NCBI RefSeq assembly: GCF_018398875.1
Contig: NZ_JAGWDK010000005.1
Location: forward strand, 62,001-126,000
DNA length: 64,000 nucleotides
Reading direction: 5' to 3'
Source: Bradyrhizobium sp. sGM-13
GTDB lineage: Bacteria > Pseudomonadota > Alphaproteobacteria > Rhizobiales > Xanthobacteraceae
Numbering within the stretch: the stretch's first letter is position 1; each line of letters begins with the position of its first letter. The position numbers were made by a program, and so were the translations under genes. Positions 36,400 through 45,071 of this stretch are shown here, in pieces. The notes under the pieces were generated by a model, which worked only from the letters and a program-made list of their open reading frames with translations, had not been told where the DNA came from and did not search any database.

Positions 36400-37389
36400 A
36401 TGCCAGTAAGAATCAGCCGCCGTCACTTCATCGCCGCCGGTGCGGCCGCCACCGCAACGCCTTTCCTCGCGCGCGGCGTCTCCGCGCAAGCCGCCTGGCC
36501 ATCGCGGAATATCCGCATGGTCTGCAGCTACCCGGCGGGCGGGCAGACGGACCTCTTGGCGCGCGCCTTCGGCGATTTCATCTCCAGGCAGGTCGGGCAG
36601 ACTGTCGTCATCGAAAACAAGGCGGGCGCCTCAGGCTCGATCGGCGCGGCGGAAGTCGCACGCGCCGCGCCCGATGGCCACACCATCCTGTGCTCGATTT
36701 CGACCACCTATGTGATGAACCGGGTCATGATGAAGAACCCCGGCTACGACATGGACAGAGACCTGACGCTCGTCAGCATCATCCCGGGCGCCGGGCTGCT
36801 GCTGGTCGCGAGCCTGGCGTCCGGCGTCAAAACACTGGACGATTTCGTCGCGTTCGCACGCAAGAAGGGCCAGGTGAACTTCGGCACCTATAGCGCGGGC
36901 TCGGCCCCGCACATGACGATTAACGAACTCAACAAGCAGTACGGCCTCAAGATAGAACCGATCCACTACCGGGGCGAAGCGCCGATGTGGACGGGTCTGA
37001 TGGACGGCACGCTTGACGTCGCGATGGGCAGCTACACGGCCGCTCAACCCGTCCTGCAAGGCAACCACGGCGTGGTGTTCGCGGTGCATTCGAAGAAGGT
37101 CGCTGCGATCCCGAACGTCAAGACCCTTCCCGAACAAGGCGCGACATCGAAGTTCTTCACCGTGAGCGGCTTCACCGGCTGGGCATTGCCGAAGGCGACG
37201 CCGCAGCCGATCGTCGATCGGCTTTCGGAACTCTGCGTGGCCGCCAACAACGATCCGAAAGTGAAGGAAGTTCTCGCCACGTTCGTGCTCGAGCCGGCGC
37301 TTGGCTTCAAGGAAAGCAATGCTCTGTATCAGCGCGAATTGCCGACCTGGATCGAGACCGCGCAGGCCCTCGGCCTGGAGCCGGCGTAG
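36400..37389 (+). CDS. Bug-family (tripartite tricarboxylate transporter) substrate-binding protein
   Basis: A 329-residue periplasmic solute receptor. It has a Tat-type signal (ISRRHFIAAGAAATATPFLARG) and the Bug hallmarks WPSRNIRMVCSYPAGGQTDLLAR, ENKAGASGSIGAAEVARAAPDG and YRGEAPMWTGLMDGTLDVAMG. These receptors bind carboxylates and usually work with TctA/TctB permeases, but many Bradyrhizobium genomes hold orphan copies, and no permease is present here. AGGGAGC lies six bases before the ATG. A palindrome follows as probable transcript end. Confidence 0.93.
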   Translation: MPVRISRRHFIAAGAAATATPFLARGVSAQAAWPSRNIRMVCSYPAGGQTDLLARAFGDFISRQVGQTVVIENKAGASGSIGAAEVARAAPDGHTILCSISTTYVMNRVMMKNPGYDMDRDLTLVSIIPGAGLLLVASLASGVKTLDDFVAFARKKGQVNFGTYSAGSAPHMTINELNKQYGLKIEPIHYRGEAPMWTGLMDGTLDVAMGSYTAAQPVLQGNHGVVFAVHSKKVAAIPNVKTLPEQGATSKFFTVSGFTGWALPKATPQPIVDRLSELCVAANNDPKVKEVLATFVLEPALGFKESNALYQRELPTWIETAQALGLEPA

Positions 37390-37395
37390 TTGGCC

Positions 37396-37484
37396 TGTAG
37401 GGTGGGTTAGCGTAGCGTAACCCACCAAAGTCTCAATACGCGGTGGTAAGGCCGGTGGGTTACGCTTCGCTAACCCACCCTACA
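37396..37484. repeat. Intergenic palindrome (TGTAGGGTGGG type)
   Basis: A 31-base stem (30 matches), starting TGTAGGGTGGGTTAGCG, with a 27-base loop. It fills the gap between the converging receptor and phosphodiesterase genes. Same end sequence as the elements at 15343 and 38828. Confidence 0.85.
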
Positions 37485-37497
37485 AAGCCTACGATTC

Positions 37498-38745
37498 TCA
37501 CTTCATCCCCGTACAACTCGCATAGAACGTCGTCGTCGCCGGCCAATCCGAGAACATGCCGCGGATGCCGACCTGTTTGGCGAGCACGTCCAGCACCGTC
37601 AGCGTATCGCCGTCACGGTCAACCGCCGATTTGATCGACTTGTGATAGAAGCCGCCGCCCTTGTTGAGCGGGCCGTCGCGTTCCAGCGACCAGCCGATCA
37701 GGTCGAGGCCGGCGGCCTTGGCGGCTTTGGCGTATTCGGACGGGACGATTTGTTGTCTGTCGTTTAGCGTCAGCATGGTCCAGATCGGCGGGCCGAGGAT
37801 CGCGACGCCTTGCGCCTTTAAATCCGCCATCGACGGTTTCCACGTCTCCGGCTTGTTGGGATCGAGACCCTGCTTTTCGTAGCGCTCTTCGAGATAGACC
37901 GCCTGTTTCGCGAACTCCGGTTCGGTCTTCACCCAGTAGAGCACGTCGGCGAGATTAAAGCTTTGCGCAAACACATCGCTCGGCGCAATCCCGGCCTTCT
38001 TGTAGGCGTCCAGCATCTGCGATGCGTATTTCTCCTGGGTGTAATCGCCGTCGAACGGCATCGGCACCTCGGGCGCCTTGAGCTCAGGCGTGAACTTGGC
38101 GCCCAGACTTTTGATCAGCGCGATGCTCTCATCATGCGTCATCAGCGTGCCGGAGTTCGCATAGAGGTCGGTGCGCCAGCGCGGCGTGCCGTTCTGATAT
38201 TCCTCAGGCGTCTTCGCGTCGGGATTGAAGCCGTCCATCTTCGCGCGCAGCCGCCGGAATTCGGCAAGCGTGATGTCTGACGTGCAGCACTTTGCGGAGG
38301 CTTTCTTGCCGGCCGCGGAATAAGCCGGGCTGAAGGCTTGCATGCATTTTGCAGCAAGCGCGGGCACGGTCAGAATGTTGGTGGTGGTGTGCAGGTCACA
38401 CTGCGAATGGCGGCACACGAGCTGGCGGTCTTTCGTAAACGTCACGTCGCATTCGATGATGCCGGCGCCCATCTGGGCGGCGGCGATATAGGATTCCCTG
38501 GTATGCTCAGGAAATTCCAGCGCGGCGCCACGGTGGCCGATGGAAAAATCGGTCTTCCGAAACGGCCCGGTGCACTGGCTGAGTTGTTGCTTCAGCGGCC
38601 CGTCCTTCATCTTGTCGACGAGATAGAACGGCCGCGGGCCAATCTGCGGCTCGCGCGGCAGCAGGATGTCCTCGGCCGCGGCGGGAAGGACCGCGGTCAA
38701 CAGCCAGAGCGCTGAGAGGAGGGCGGAGCGATGGCGGACGGGCAT
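37498..38745 (-). CDS. Exported glycerophosphodiester phosphodiesterase
   Basis: A 415-residue GDPD-type phosphodiesterase that should release glycerol-3-phosphate from lipid head groups in the periplasm. Signal peptide at residues 1-24 (ends LPAAAED). The catalytic core has [29 protein letters not shown] and the second His in [15 protein letters not shown]; later [12 protein letters not shown] and [13 protein letters not shown] complete the TIM barrel. It carries several cysteines and an insertion ([12 protein letters not shown]) compared with short GlpQ proteins. GAGGTG precedes the ATG. Confidence 0.93.
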   Translation of the reverse strand: MPVRHRSALLSALWLLTAVLPAAAEDILLPREPQIGPRPFYLVDKMKDGPLKQQLSQCTGPFRKTDFSIGHRGAALEFPEHTRESYIAAAQMGAGIIECDVTFTKDRQLVCRHSQCDLHTTTNILTVPALAAKCMQAFSPAYSAAGKKASAKCCTSDITLAEFRRLRAKMDGFNPDAKTPEEYQNGTPRWRTDLYANSGTLMTHDESIALIKSLGAKFTPELKAPEVPMPFDGDYTQEKYASQMLDAYKKAGIAPSDVFAQSFNLADVLYWVKTEPEFAKQAVYLEERYEKQGLDPNKPETWKPSMADLKAQGVAILGPPIWTMLTLNDRQQIVPSEYAKAAKAAGLDLIGWSLERDGPLNKGGGFYHKSIKSAVDRDGDTLTVLDVLAKQVGIRGMFSDWPATTTFYASCTGMK

Positions 38746-38827
38746 GGGTGGCACCTCGGATAACGCATTGCGCGCAGCCTTGATATCACGGAGCATGTGA
38801 CAGTTGCATGTTGAAGGATGTAGGTGC

Positions 38828-38945
38828 GTAGGGTGGGGAAAGCCAACGGGTTGCGCGAACGCGCGCCCGATGACAGGCTCCGCGTGCCCACCATTTCCTG
38901 CACTGTTGTTGATGGATGGTGGGCAGGCTGCGCTTTGCCCACCCT
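38828..38945. repeat. Intergenic palindrome, diverged (GTAGGGTGGGG type)
   Basis: Ends GTAGGGTGGGGAAAGC and GCTTTGCCCACCCT are complementary with mismatches; the interior is longer and less regular than in the other two copies. It lies between divergent genes, so it cannot simply be a shared terminator. Confidence 0.65.
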
Positions 38946-38961
38946 TCCTTGGGAGAATGAC

Positions 38962-39276
38962 ATGCCCGCAGCCTTTTTCGTCGTCCGCGCCACCGTGTCC
39001 GATCCCGCCAAGCGTCAGGCCTTCGACGCCTGGTACTCGCGCGAGCATCTGCCGGATGCGATGAAATCGTTCGGCGCCGTGAAGGCGTGGCGCTACTGGA
39101 GCGCGACCGATCCATCGCTGCACGAGGCGATGTACCAGTTCACGGACAAGGCTGCGCTCGATCGCGCGATCGAGGGACCAGAGCTGAAGCGGCTGGTCGC
39201 TGACTTCAACCGCGACTGGCCGGACGTGACGCGGACGCGCGAGGTGCTGGTGCTTGCCGAGGAGCGCGTAGCGTAA
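38962..39276 (+). CDS. Small ferredoxin-fold (dimeric alpha/beta barrel) protein
   Basis: A 104-residue protein. The pattern [58 protein letters not shown] is typical of EthD/NIPSNAP-like dimeric barrels. GGGAG lies before the ATG at 38962. It stands alone. No substrate can be named. Confidence 0.8.
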   Translation: MPAAFFVVRATVSDPAKRQAFDAWYSREHLPDAMKSFGAVKAWRYWSATDPSLHEAMYQFTDKAALDRAIEGPELKRLVADFNRDWPDVTRTREVLVLAEERVA

Positions 39277-39500
39277 GACGCGAGACGACGTGTTCGTCGT
39301 AGAGAAGACGCGCGGTCACACATGCGCGCGACGCAGAAATACCGCAAAGACGACGGAAGTTCCGCTGCAAACAACAGCGCACGAAAATAATTCTCGATCG
39401 ACTCCGTTCGCAGCAAAGCTGTACACGCAGTTCACCGCGCGTTCATCTCAGCACATCGAAACTCTCTTTCTTGCACACAGCAAACGGAGGAAGGGATGTG

Positions 39501-39830
39501 ATGGAACGCCGCCACTTTCTGAAGCTCGCCTTTGGATTTGCGGCGAGCGGTGTCGCGCTCGCAGCGAGCGCGGAGGCCGCGCCGCTGATGCCGGCACCGC
39601 TCGCCGATGACGCGAAGCTGCCCGCCAACAAAGATGCTCAACCTGCTGTCACGTCCCGCGCCGAGGTCGATCGCCTCGCGCCTGAAGAAGTACGATGGGG
39701 CCGCGGCCGACGTCGCGGTTGGGGCCGAAGGCACTGGGGCTGGCGTCGCCGCCGTTGGCGCCGCAGGCACTGGGGCTGGTATCGCCGCCGTCGCTGGCGC
39801 CGCCGCTACTGGCGCCGTCGTTACTGGTAA
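39501..39830 (+). CDS. Exported Arg/Trp-rich small protein
   Basis: A 109-residue protein with a signal peptide having a twin-arginine start (MERRHFLKLAFGFAASG) cut near AEAAPL. After a short acidic linker the last 45 residues are almost only Arg, Trp, Gly and Tyr (GRGRRRGWGRRHWGW and further RRRRW units), giving a very basic aromatic tail. Similar proteins occur across Rhizobiales without known role. GGAGGAAGG precedes the ATG. It converges on the small gene at 39906 over a shared terminator. The 220-base upstream spacer holds nothing recognised. Confidence 0.75.
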   Translation: MERRHFLKLAFGFAASGVALAASAEAAPLMPAPLADDAKLPANKDAQPAVTSRAEVDRLAPEEVRWGRGRRRGWGRRHWGWRRRRWRRRHWGWYRRRRWRRRYWRRRYW

Positions 39831-39864
39831 GACTTCGCCGCGCATTGTTTAGAGACGCAATAAA

Positions 39865-39888
39865 AAAGCCCCGCGCGAGCGGGGCTTT
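39865..39888. terminator. Bidirectional terminator
   Basis: Stem AAAGCCCCGC/GCGGGGCTTT with loop GCGA, preceded by an A-run and followed by TTT, so it can work in both directions between the two small exported-protein genes. Confidence 0.85.
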
Positions 39889-39905
39889 GTCATGCTTGCG
39901 AATTC

Positions 39906-40160
39906 TCAGTAAGCGCGGCAGCGTCCATAGCGCCACACGGTGCCGTAGGGGCACACGCGGCCGGGCCGCACCACGACGGTCCGAGCTGGAGGCCGCACCA
40001 CGACGACTGGTGCCGCCGGCCGAACAACGACCCGGCGATTGGGTTGGCAGCCGCCATAGGGGCCACGATGCCAGCCGGGGCCGCATCCTTGCGCGGCTTC
40101 CGCCGCGCTGAAGCTGGCAACGGTGCCCAGGGCCAAAACTGCTGCGAAAAGGTATTTCAT
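39906..40160 (-). CDS. Small exported GCGPGW-type protein
   Basis: An 84-residue protein. Residues 1-23 are a signal peptide (ends SAAEAAQ). The mature part has GCGPGWHRGPYGGCQPNRR, a Pro/Val/Arg-rich spacer with repeated VVVRP, and a last VCPYGTVWRYGRCRAY. Four cysteines could form two disulfides. Such GCG-motif proteins are common in Bradyrhizobium; role unknown. GGAG lies before the ATG. Confidence 0.78.
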   Translation of the reverse strand: MKYLFAAVLALGTVASFSAAEAAQGCGPGWHRGPYGGCQPNRRVVVRPAAPVVVVRPPARTVVVRPGRVCPYGTVWRYGRCRAY

Positions 40161-40243
40161 GTTTTCTCCCGTTTTCGGCCGCAAGGCGGCACGGAACGGA
40201 ACTTAGTGACGAGACCTGAATGGAACATGAATGTTCCCTGATG

Positions 40244-41257
40244 CTATGGGGCGGCCAGGAATCCGAGCACCAGTTCGTTATATTTGCCCGGCGCCTCCAG
40301 AAAGACCAGGTGTCCGGTGTTCGGAATCACCTCGGCCCGGCCGCGTGCCATCTTGGCGGCGAGCGCCTTGGCCAGCTCGGCGTTCTGCCCCATCTTCGGA
40401 CGCAGCGCCTCCGGCGCATTGGCTTTTCCCGGCGCATTATGATCGTCGGCGCCTATCACGAACAGCGTCGGCTGCGTGATCAGCGGAATCTCGTGCGCGA
40501 CAGGCTCGCGATAGATCATCTGTGCCGAGCTGACGAACGCGCGCAGCCAGCGCGGATATTCGGCGCTGCCCTTGATGTTGAAGCGCGCGTCGATGAAGGG
40601 CGTGATCTGTTCGGGCGGCAGTTTGAGGGCGTAGTTGGTTTCGAGCTGTTTGCGATAGGCGTCCGCTGTGAGTTTATCTTCGTTCTCCAATATCTTTTCC
40701 GTCGGCGTCGGCGGCACATAGAGCCGGTAATCCTCCAGCCCGATCGGAGCGATCAGCACCAGATGCGCGATCCGGTCAGGGTAGGCGCGTGCGATCCGCA
40801 CCCCTAGCATGCTGCCGAGCGAATGCGCCACGATGTCGGCCTTGGCGATTTGCAGATGATCGAGCAGCGCGATCGTGTTGCGCGCCAGCGTATCGAAATG
40901 CAAATCGCCTTGCGGCTTCGATGATTTTCCAAAGCCGATCTGATCCGGCACGACCACGCGGTAACCGGCATCGCTCAAGGTCTTGATGACCGGCGCCCAA
41001 TAGCTCGATGGAAAATTGCGGCCGTGCAGCAGCACCACGCTGCGTCCATTGGGCTGTGCGGGAGCTATATCCATATAGGCCATCCGCACCTGCTCGCCGT
41101 CATTGACCAGCGGCAGCAGATGGACGGGGTAGGGATAGGCAAAACCTTCGAGACCGATGCCGTAGGGTTCGCGTTGCGCGGCTTCCGCGGCTCCGGCCGG
41201 CAGCAAGGGCTGAATGCAAAGAGCGGCGGTGAGCACGCCGGCAAGAATTGGTCGCAT
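40244..41257 (-). CDS. Exported alpha/beta-hydrolase
   Basis: A 337-residue hydrolase with a signal peptide (MRPILAGVLTAALCIQPLLP, cut near GAAEAAQ). The nucleophile elbow is VAHSLGSMLG near residue 138, the oxyanion region VVLLHGRNFPSSYW, the acid in VIGADDHNAPG and the base His in NTGHLVFLEAP at the end. This layout fits haloalkane/epoxide hydrolase-like esterases. I chose ATG at 41257, which has GGAG six bases upstream, over one four codons earlier without a site. It follows the ArsR regulator by 108 bases on the same strand. Confidence 0.9.
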   Translation of the reverse strand: MRPILAGVLTAALCIQPLLPAGAAEAAQREPYGIGLEGFAYPYPVHLLPLVNDGEQVRMAYMDIAPAQPNGRSVVLLHGRNFPSSYWAPVIKTLSDAGYRVVVPDQIGFGKSSKPQGDLHFDTLARNTIALLDHLQIAKADIVAHSLGSMLGVRIARAYPDRIAHLVLIAPIGLEDYRLYVPPTPTEKILENEDKLTADAYRKQLETNYALKLPPEQITPFIDARFNIKGSAEYPRWLRAFVSSAQMIYREPVAHEIPLITQPTLFVIGADDHNAPGKANAPEALRPKMGQNAELAKALAAKMARGRAEVIPNTGHLVFLEAPGKYNELVLGFLAAP

Positions 41258-41365
41258 CGCAAACTCCATCTGAAGATGAAGTTGAATTGATGCCGTCCCC
41301 TCGCGCTGTAAAGACTTTGCATTTCACGTTTTGGCGAGAGCGCGAGCTGGCTAACCCTCAAGCCA

Positions 41366-42070
41366 TCACGAATGAGCTTCGCTGCTCCCAAACAGCGCCG
41401 CGAACCGCTTTTCGCCGGCGCGCGTGAAATTCACGACGCGGCTGCCGGGCGCGGGATCGCGCGCCGCCCAGTTCAATTCGGTGAAGCGGTTCATTACCGC
41501 AGCGCCCAGCGTGCCGGCGAGATGGTGCCGCCGTTCGCTCCAGTCGAGACAGGCTTTGCACACGGGACGGCGCGGATGGGCGAGCATATCTGCGTCGATC
41601 TGCAGCGCCTCGGCGATGAAGCGCTTGCCCTCGCCGGTGAGTTCGATCGCCTGTTTGGTTTGTCGGACCAGCTTTTGCTTTCGCATGCTGTCGAGTATCT
41701 GCACGCCGAGATCGCCGGCCAGATGATCGTAGCAGATCCGGGCGCGGCGCAGCGCCGGCTCCTTCGGCCCGGTGCGCACGCGCGTGTGCCCGGCGCGTTC
41801 GGCAAGGCCCGCCAGCCCTTCGAGCACGCCCGCAACATCGGGGCCGGTGAGGCGGTAATAGCGATGACGGCCCTGCTTCTCCGGCTCGATGAGGCCGCCG
41901 GTTTCGAGCTTGGAAAGATGCGAACTCGCGGTCTGCGGCGTGATGCCGGCCTGGTGCGCCAGCTCGCTCGCGGTCAGCGCGCGGCCATCCATCAGCGCGG
42001 TCAGCATGTTGGCGCGGGCGGGATCGCCGACCAAGGAGGCGACCATAGCGATATCAGGACCTGATTTCAT
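41366..42070 (-). CDS. ArsR-type winged-helix regulator
   Basis: A 234-residue regulator. Residues 1-95 carry an ArsR winged helix: MVASLVGDPARANMLTALMDG, TASELAHQAGITPQTASSHLSKL as recognition region, and a wing GRHRYYRL. The C-terminal half has the conserved PVCKACLDWSERRHHLAGTLG segment, found in a known ArsR subgroup. It may regulate the hydrolase downstream on the same strand. The Cys pair might bind metal or sense redox state; that is inference. Confidence 0.92.
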   Translation of the reverse strand: MKSGPDIAMVASLVGDPARANMLTALMDGRALTASELAHQAGITPQTASSHLSKLETGGLIEPEKQGRHRYYRLTGPDVAGVLEGLAGLAERAGHTRVRTGPKEPALRRARICYDHLAGDLGVQILDSMRKQKLVRQTKQAIELTGEGKRFIAEALQIDADMLAHPRRPVCKACLDWSERRHHLAGTLGAAVMNRFTELNWAARDPAPGSRVVNFTRAGEKRFAALFGSSEAHS

Positions 42071-42125
42071 AGTTCGATGATAGCCGAAGCATCGATGACA
42101 CGCAAGCGGGTAGTATTGCCTCGAA

Positions 42126-42211
42126 CGTCATTGCGGGCGAAGCGAAAGCAATCCATCGCGCCACGAGCGAAGGAATGGATTGCTTCGTCGCTAACGCGCC
42201 TCGCAATGACG
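42126..42211. repeat. Intergenic palindrome (CGTCATTGCGGG type)
   Basis: Ends CGTCATTGCG and CGCAATGACG are complementary, with an inner stem GCAATCCAT/ATGGATTGC. Located in the divergent region between the ArsR and NIPSNAP genes. A different class from the GTAGGG elements. Confidence 0.8.
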
Positions 42212-42236
42212 GAGTGAACCATCGGAGTGCCGACCA

Positions 42237-42545
42237 ATGACCGTCACCGTCTTCATCCGCTATCAACTCGACCCGTTCAAGCGTGCCTTGTTCGAAGAAT
42301 ATTCCAAAAACTGGCTCACAATCATCCCGAAATGCGGCGGCGACCTGATCGGCTACTGGATGCCGCACGAGGGCACCAACAACATCGCATTCGCGCTGAT
42401 TTCGTTCGACAGCCTCGCGTCTTACGAAAGCTACCGCGCACGGCTGCGCGCGGACAGCGAAGGCCGGGCCAATTTTGATTTCGCCGAGGAGAACAAGTTC
42501 ATCCTCGCGGAGGAGCGGACGTTTCTGCGCAAGGTCGTGGCGTGA
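42237..42545 (+). CDS. NIPSNAP-family protein
   Basis: A 102-residue ferredoxin-fold protein: [20 protein letters not shown], then [21 protein letters not shown] and [18 protein letters not shown]. The GGDLIGYW region fits NIPSNAP. Function unknown. GGAG lies nine bases before the ATG. The PEP-mutase-family gene follows 67 bases downstream, same strand. Confidence 0.88.
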   Translation: MTVTVFIRYQLDPFKRALFEEYSKNWLTIIPKCGGDLIGYWMPHEGTNNIAFALISFDSLASYESYRARLRADSEGRANFDFAEENKFILAEERTFLRKVVA

Positions 42546-42612
42546 GACGTCTGGCGGAGCTGACGCAGCGTTACTATGTAGGCGGCGCCAAACAAACCGA
42601 GGGGAGCGACCC

Positions 42613-43425
42613 ATGCTGACATCTGCTGACAAACGCGCCGCATTCAGGAAGTTGCACGAGAGCGGAAGCTTCATCATTCCCAATCCGTTTGACGTGGGCA
42701 GCGCGAAGGCGTTGCAGCATCTCGGCTTCAAGGCGCTGGCGTCCACCAGCGCCGGCTTCGCCTGGACGCTGGGCAAGGCCGACAACCACGTCACCGTCGA
42801 CGACGTCTGCGCCCATCTCGCCGCGATCTGCGCAGCGGTCGACATTCCGGTTAATGCCGATTTCGAGGATGGCTTTGCGCACGAGCCGGACAAGGTCGGC
42901 GCCAATGTCGCGCGCGCAGTTCAGACCGGCGTGGCCGGCCTGTCGATCGAGGATTTTACCGGCGACAACGCAAAGCCGCTGTTTGATCGCGCGTTGGCGA
43001 TCGATCGCATCAAGGCGGCGCGCCAGGCGATCGATGCCGACAATAGCGGGGTGCTGCTCACCGGCCGCTGCGAGGCGTTCCTGCGCGGGCAGAAGGATTT
43101 GAAGCTCGTGATCGACCGGCTCACCGCCTATGCCGACGCCGGTGCCGATTGCCTCTATGCGCCCGGCATCGCGACGCCGGAAGAGATTTCGGCGGTCGTG
43201 AAAGCGGTGCATCCAAAGCCGGTCAATCTCCTGGTCGGCGCGACCGGACCGTCGCTGCAGGCGGCCTCCGATCTCGGCGTGCGCCGCATCAGCGTCGGCG
43301 CTTCGCTGGCGCGGATGGCCTGGGCCGGCTTCATGAAGGCGTCAAAGGAGATGGCGGAGAAGGGCACCTTCGGCGAGTTCGCCAACGGCTATCCCGGCGG
43401 CGAGATCAACAAGATGTTCAGCTAG
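42613..43425 (+). CDS. Isocitrate lyase/PEP mutase-family enzyme
   Basis: A 270-residue TIM-barrel enzyme of the PEP mutase/isocitrate lyase superfamily. Landmarks: FIIPNPFDVGSAKALQHLGF, ALASTSAGFAWTLG, PVNADFEDGFAHEPD (metal-binding Asp and Glu) and GLSIEDFTGDN. The usual KKCGH-type catalytic segment of true lyases is replaced by GRCEAFL. So it is likely a carbon-carbon or phosphonate lyase/oxaloacetate-decarboxylase-like enzyme, not isocitrate lyase or PrpB proper. GGGGAG precedes the ATG. Confidence 0.9.
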   Translation: MLTSADKRAAFRKLHESGSFIIPNPFDVGSAKALQHLGFKALASTSAGFAWTLGKADNHVTVDDVCAHLAAICAAVDIPVNADFEDGFAHEPDKVGANVARAVQTGVAGLSIEDFTGDNAKPLFDRALAIDRIKAARQAIDADNSGVLLTGRCEAFLRGQKDLKLVIDRLTAYADAGADCLYAPGIATPEEISAVVKAVHPKPVNLLVGATGPSLQAASDLGVRRISVGASLARMAWAGFMKASKEMAEKGTFGEFANGYPGGEINKMFS

Positions 43426-43456
43426 CGGCCATCGATCTTAAGGCGGTGGTCAATCG

Positions 43457-43490
43457 CGAGCCGCCCGTGTCATGCGGCGCGGGCGGCTCG
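43457..43490. terminator. Terminator-like hairpin between convergent genes
   Basis: Perfect 11-bp stem CGAGCCGCCCG/CGGGCGGCTCG with a 12-base loop, just before the stop of the leftward methyltransferase gene and after the PEP-mutase-family gene. There is no T-run, so efficiency is uncertain. Confidence 0.6.
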
Positions 43491-43494
43491 ACTC

Positions 43495-44235
43495 TCAACG
43501 CGTTTCTGTCTTTCGCGCTGAGACCAAAAGCATCATCGGCCGCTCCAGCTCTTCGGCCAGTTCGGGCAAGCGCTCGATCTGTTCGCGCGTCGGGGCGAAT
43601 TCCTCGACCCGGCGCAACTCGAAGCCTGCATCAATCAGCGTGTTGAGCGTCGTGCCGAGGGTCCGGTGATACTTCAGCACGCCCTTGGCGAACCAGTCCG
43701 CGCGGCGCTCGCCTTCGACTGAGTAGCCGTTGACCGGCCAGGTCTTGCGGCCGCCTTCATCGGCGATCCAATGCGGATGCGCCGCAGCCATGAAGATCGG
43801 ATGCTCGATCGTGAAGACCAGATCTCCGCCGTCGACCAGCGCCTTGTGGATCATGCGCGCGAGGCGCCGGAAATCCTCGATATAGTGGAAGGTCAGGGCG
43901 CTGTAGACGAGGTCGAAAGCCGCTTCGGGCAGCTCCAATGTCTCGAGATCGGCGAGCAGATATTCAATGGCCGGATCCGAGGTATCGACCTTGGCGCGTG
44001 CGATCATGTTCTGCGACAGATCGAGGCCAAGCACCGAGGCCGCGCCCTGCGCGCGCATCCAGCGCGAGGCCCAGCCGAAGCCGCAGCCCAGATCGGCCAC
44101 GCGCTTGCCGGTTAGCGCGGGCAGCATGGCCCGGACAGCCGGCCATTCTGGCGCGCCGTCCAGCCCCTGCACCTGGCGAGGTAATCGGCTGTAGCCGGCG
44201 AAGAAATCGGGATTGTCGTAGATATTCTGCGCCAC
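43495..44235 (-). CDS. Class I SAM-dependent methyltransferase
   Basis: A 246-residue methyltransferase. The SAM site is RVADLGCGFGWASRWM near residue 50, then VLGLDLSQNMIARAK, a DLVYSALTFHYIEDF motif and FTIEHPIFMAAAHPHW. The HYIED and EHP segments recall small-molecule methyltransferases of the UbiE/Mtf type. The longest plausible start is ATG at 44247, which lacks a ribosome site; GTG at 44235 has GGAG six bases upstream and gives MAQNIYDNPDFFAGY. I use the GTG. Substrate unknown. Confidence 0.88.
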   Translation of the reverse strand: MAQNIYDNPDFFAGYSRLPRQVQGLDGAPEWPAVRAMLPALTGKRVADLGCGFGWASRWMRAQGAASVLGLDLSQNMIARAKVDTSDPAIEYLLADLETLELPEAAFDLVYSALTFHYIEDFRRLARMIHKALVDGGDLVFTIEHPIFMAAAHPHWIADEGGRKTWPVNGYSVEGERRADWFAKGVLKYHRTLGTTLNTLIDAGFELRRVEEFAPTREQIERLPELAEELERPMMLLVSARKTETR

Positions 44236-44374
44236 GTTTGTCTCCATAAGGAGGGCGAGGCACGTTTCAGAAGCCGAAAGACCTCGCCCGCGAGGGCGAG
44301 GCCAGGGTTCGCCAGTGTGCATCGCGCAACCGTTATCCTCTAGCGTTGATTAATCAGTCATGAGCCTGGACAAC

Positions 44375-44406
44375 GCAAAAAAACAGCGGGCCATTTTGCC
44401 CGCTGT
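44375..44406 (-). terminator. Rho-independent terminator, leftward
   Basis: Stem ACAGCGGGC/GCCCGCTGT (44383-44406) with a six-base loop; on the minus strand it is followed by a run of T. It lies 25 bases after the stop of the small membrane protein gene. Confidence 0.85.
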
Positions 44407-44430
44407 ACGTAGCTTGGGATTGATCAACCG

Positions 44431-44841
44431 CTACTGCTTGGAGCGATCAACTTCCGTGCCGGTGGGGTTCTGCGATGGCGGCGTCGGCCGATTGGTCGCG
44501 GAGCCGGTGGTCGTGCCGGGGTCGGTGTTGCTGCGCGGCGTTACGTCACGCATGCCCGGAGGCGCCGACGGGTTGGCCGGCTGCTGCTGCGCGGTCTGGT
44601 TGGTCGACGAGGTACCGGCCTGCTGCACGGTCGTGTTGTTCAGGCCGTAGAACAGCGCGCCGAGTACGAGCGCGATGGCAACGGCGAACATCGCGACCTT
44701 GCCGCCACTCGGCGGTCCTTCGGACAGCGCGGGATCGGGTTGCAGCTCATTGTCGAGACTGTTGAAGCGGGCCTGACGGCGGACTTCTTCATCGCTCAGG
44801 CCGGCGCGGTAAGGATCGTTCGGATCGGGTTGGTGTGCCAT
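44431..44841 (-). CDS. Small single-pass membrane protein
   Basis: A 136-residue protein. The charged N-terminal 45 residues (DPNDPYRAGLSDEEVRRQAR) are probably cytosolic, one membrane segment lies at about 49-67 (VAMFAVAIALVLGALFYGL), and the rest is a Thr/Gln/Pro-rich disordered tail. Such proteins are common in Bradyrhizobium and near relatives, without known role. GGAGG lies upstream of the ATG. A good terminator follows. Nothing is recognised in the 230 bases between it and the cytochrome gene. Confidence 0.75.
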   Translation of the reverse strand: MAHQPDPNDPYRAGLSDEEVRRQARFNSLDNELQPDPALSEGPPSGGKVAMFAVAIALVLGALFYGLNNTTVQQAGTSSTNQTAQQQPANPSAPPGMRDVTPRSNTDPGTTTGSATNRPTPPSQNPTGTEVDRSKQ

Positions 44842-45071
44842 GAATGGGTTCCTCCGTTAGCATCCCGAAGTGAAGCGTGAGGACAATGGCTGGCGTGCGC
44901 GGATGTTCCGCGCCAACGTTGCAACCCGGTAATGTTGGAACCCGTGATCCCTTAGAGTTCCTGAGTGAGATTGCCTTGCGCTGGCCGACGTCCCCGGAGC
45001 AGCGTTTCCGGACGATGCTTTGCGTCGCCTAGACTGCACCGCGTCCGGGACACGATCAATTTACGCCGCGC

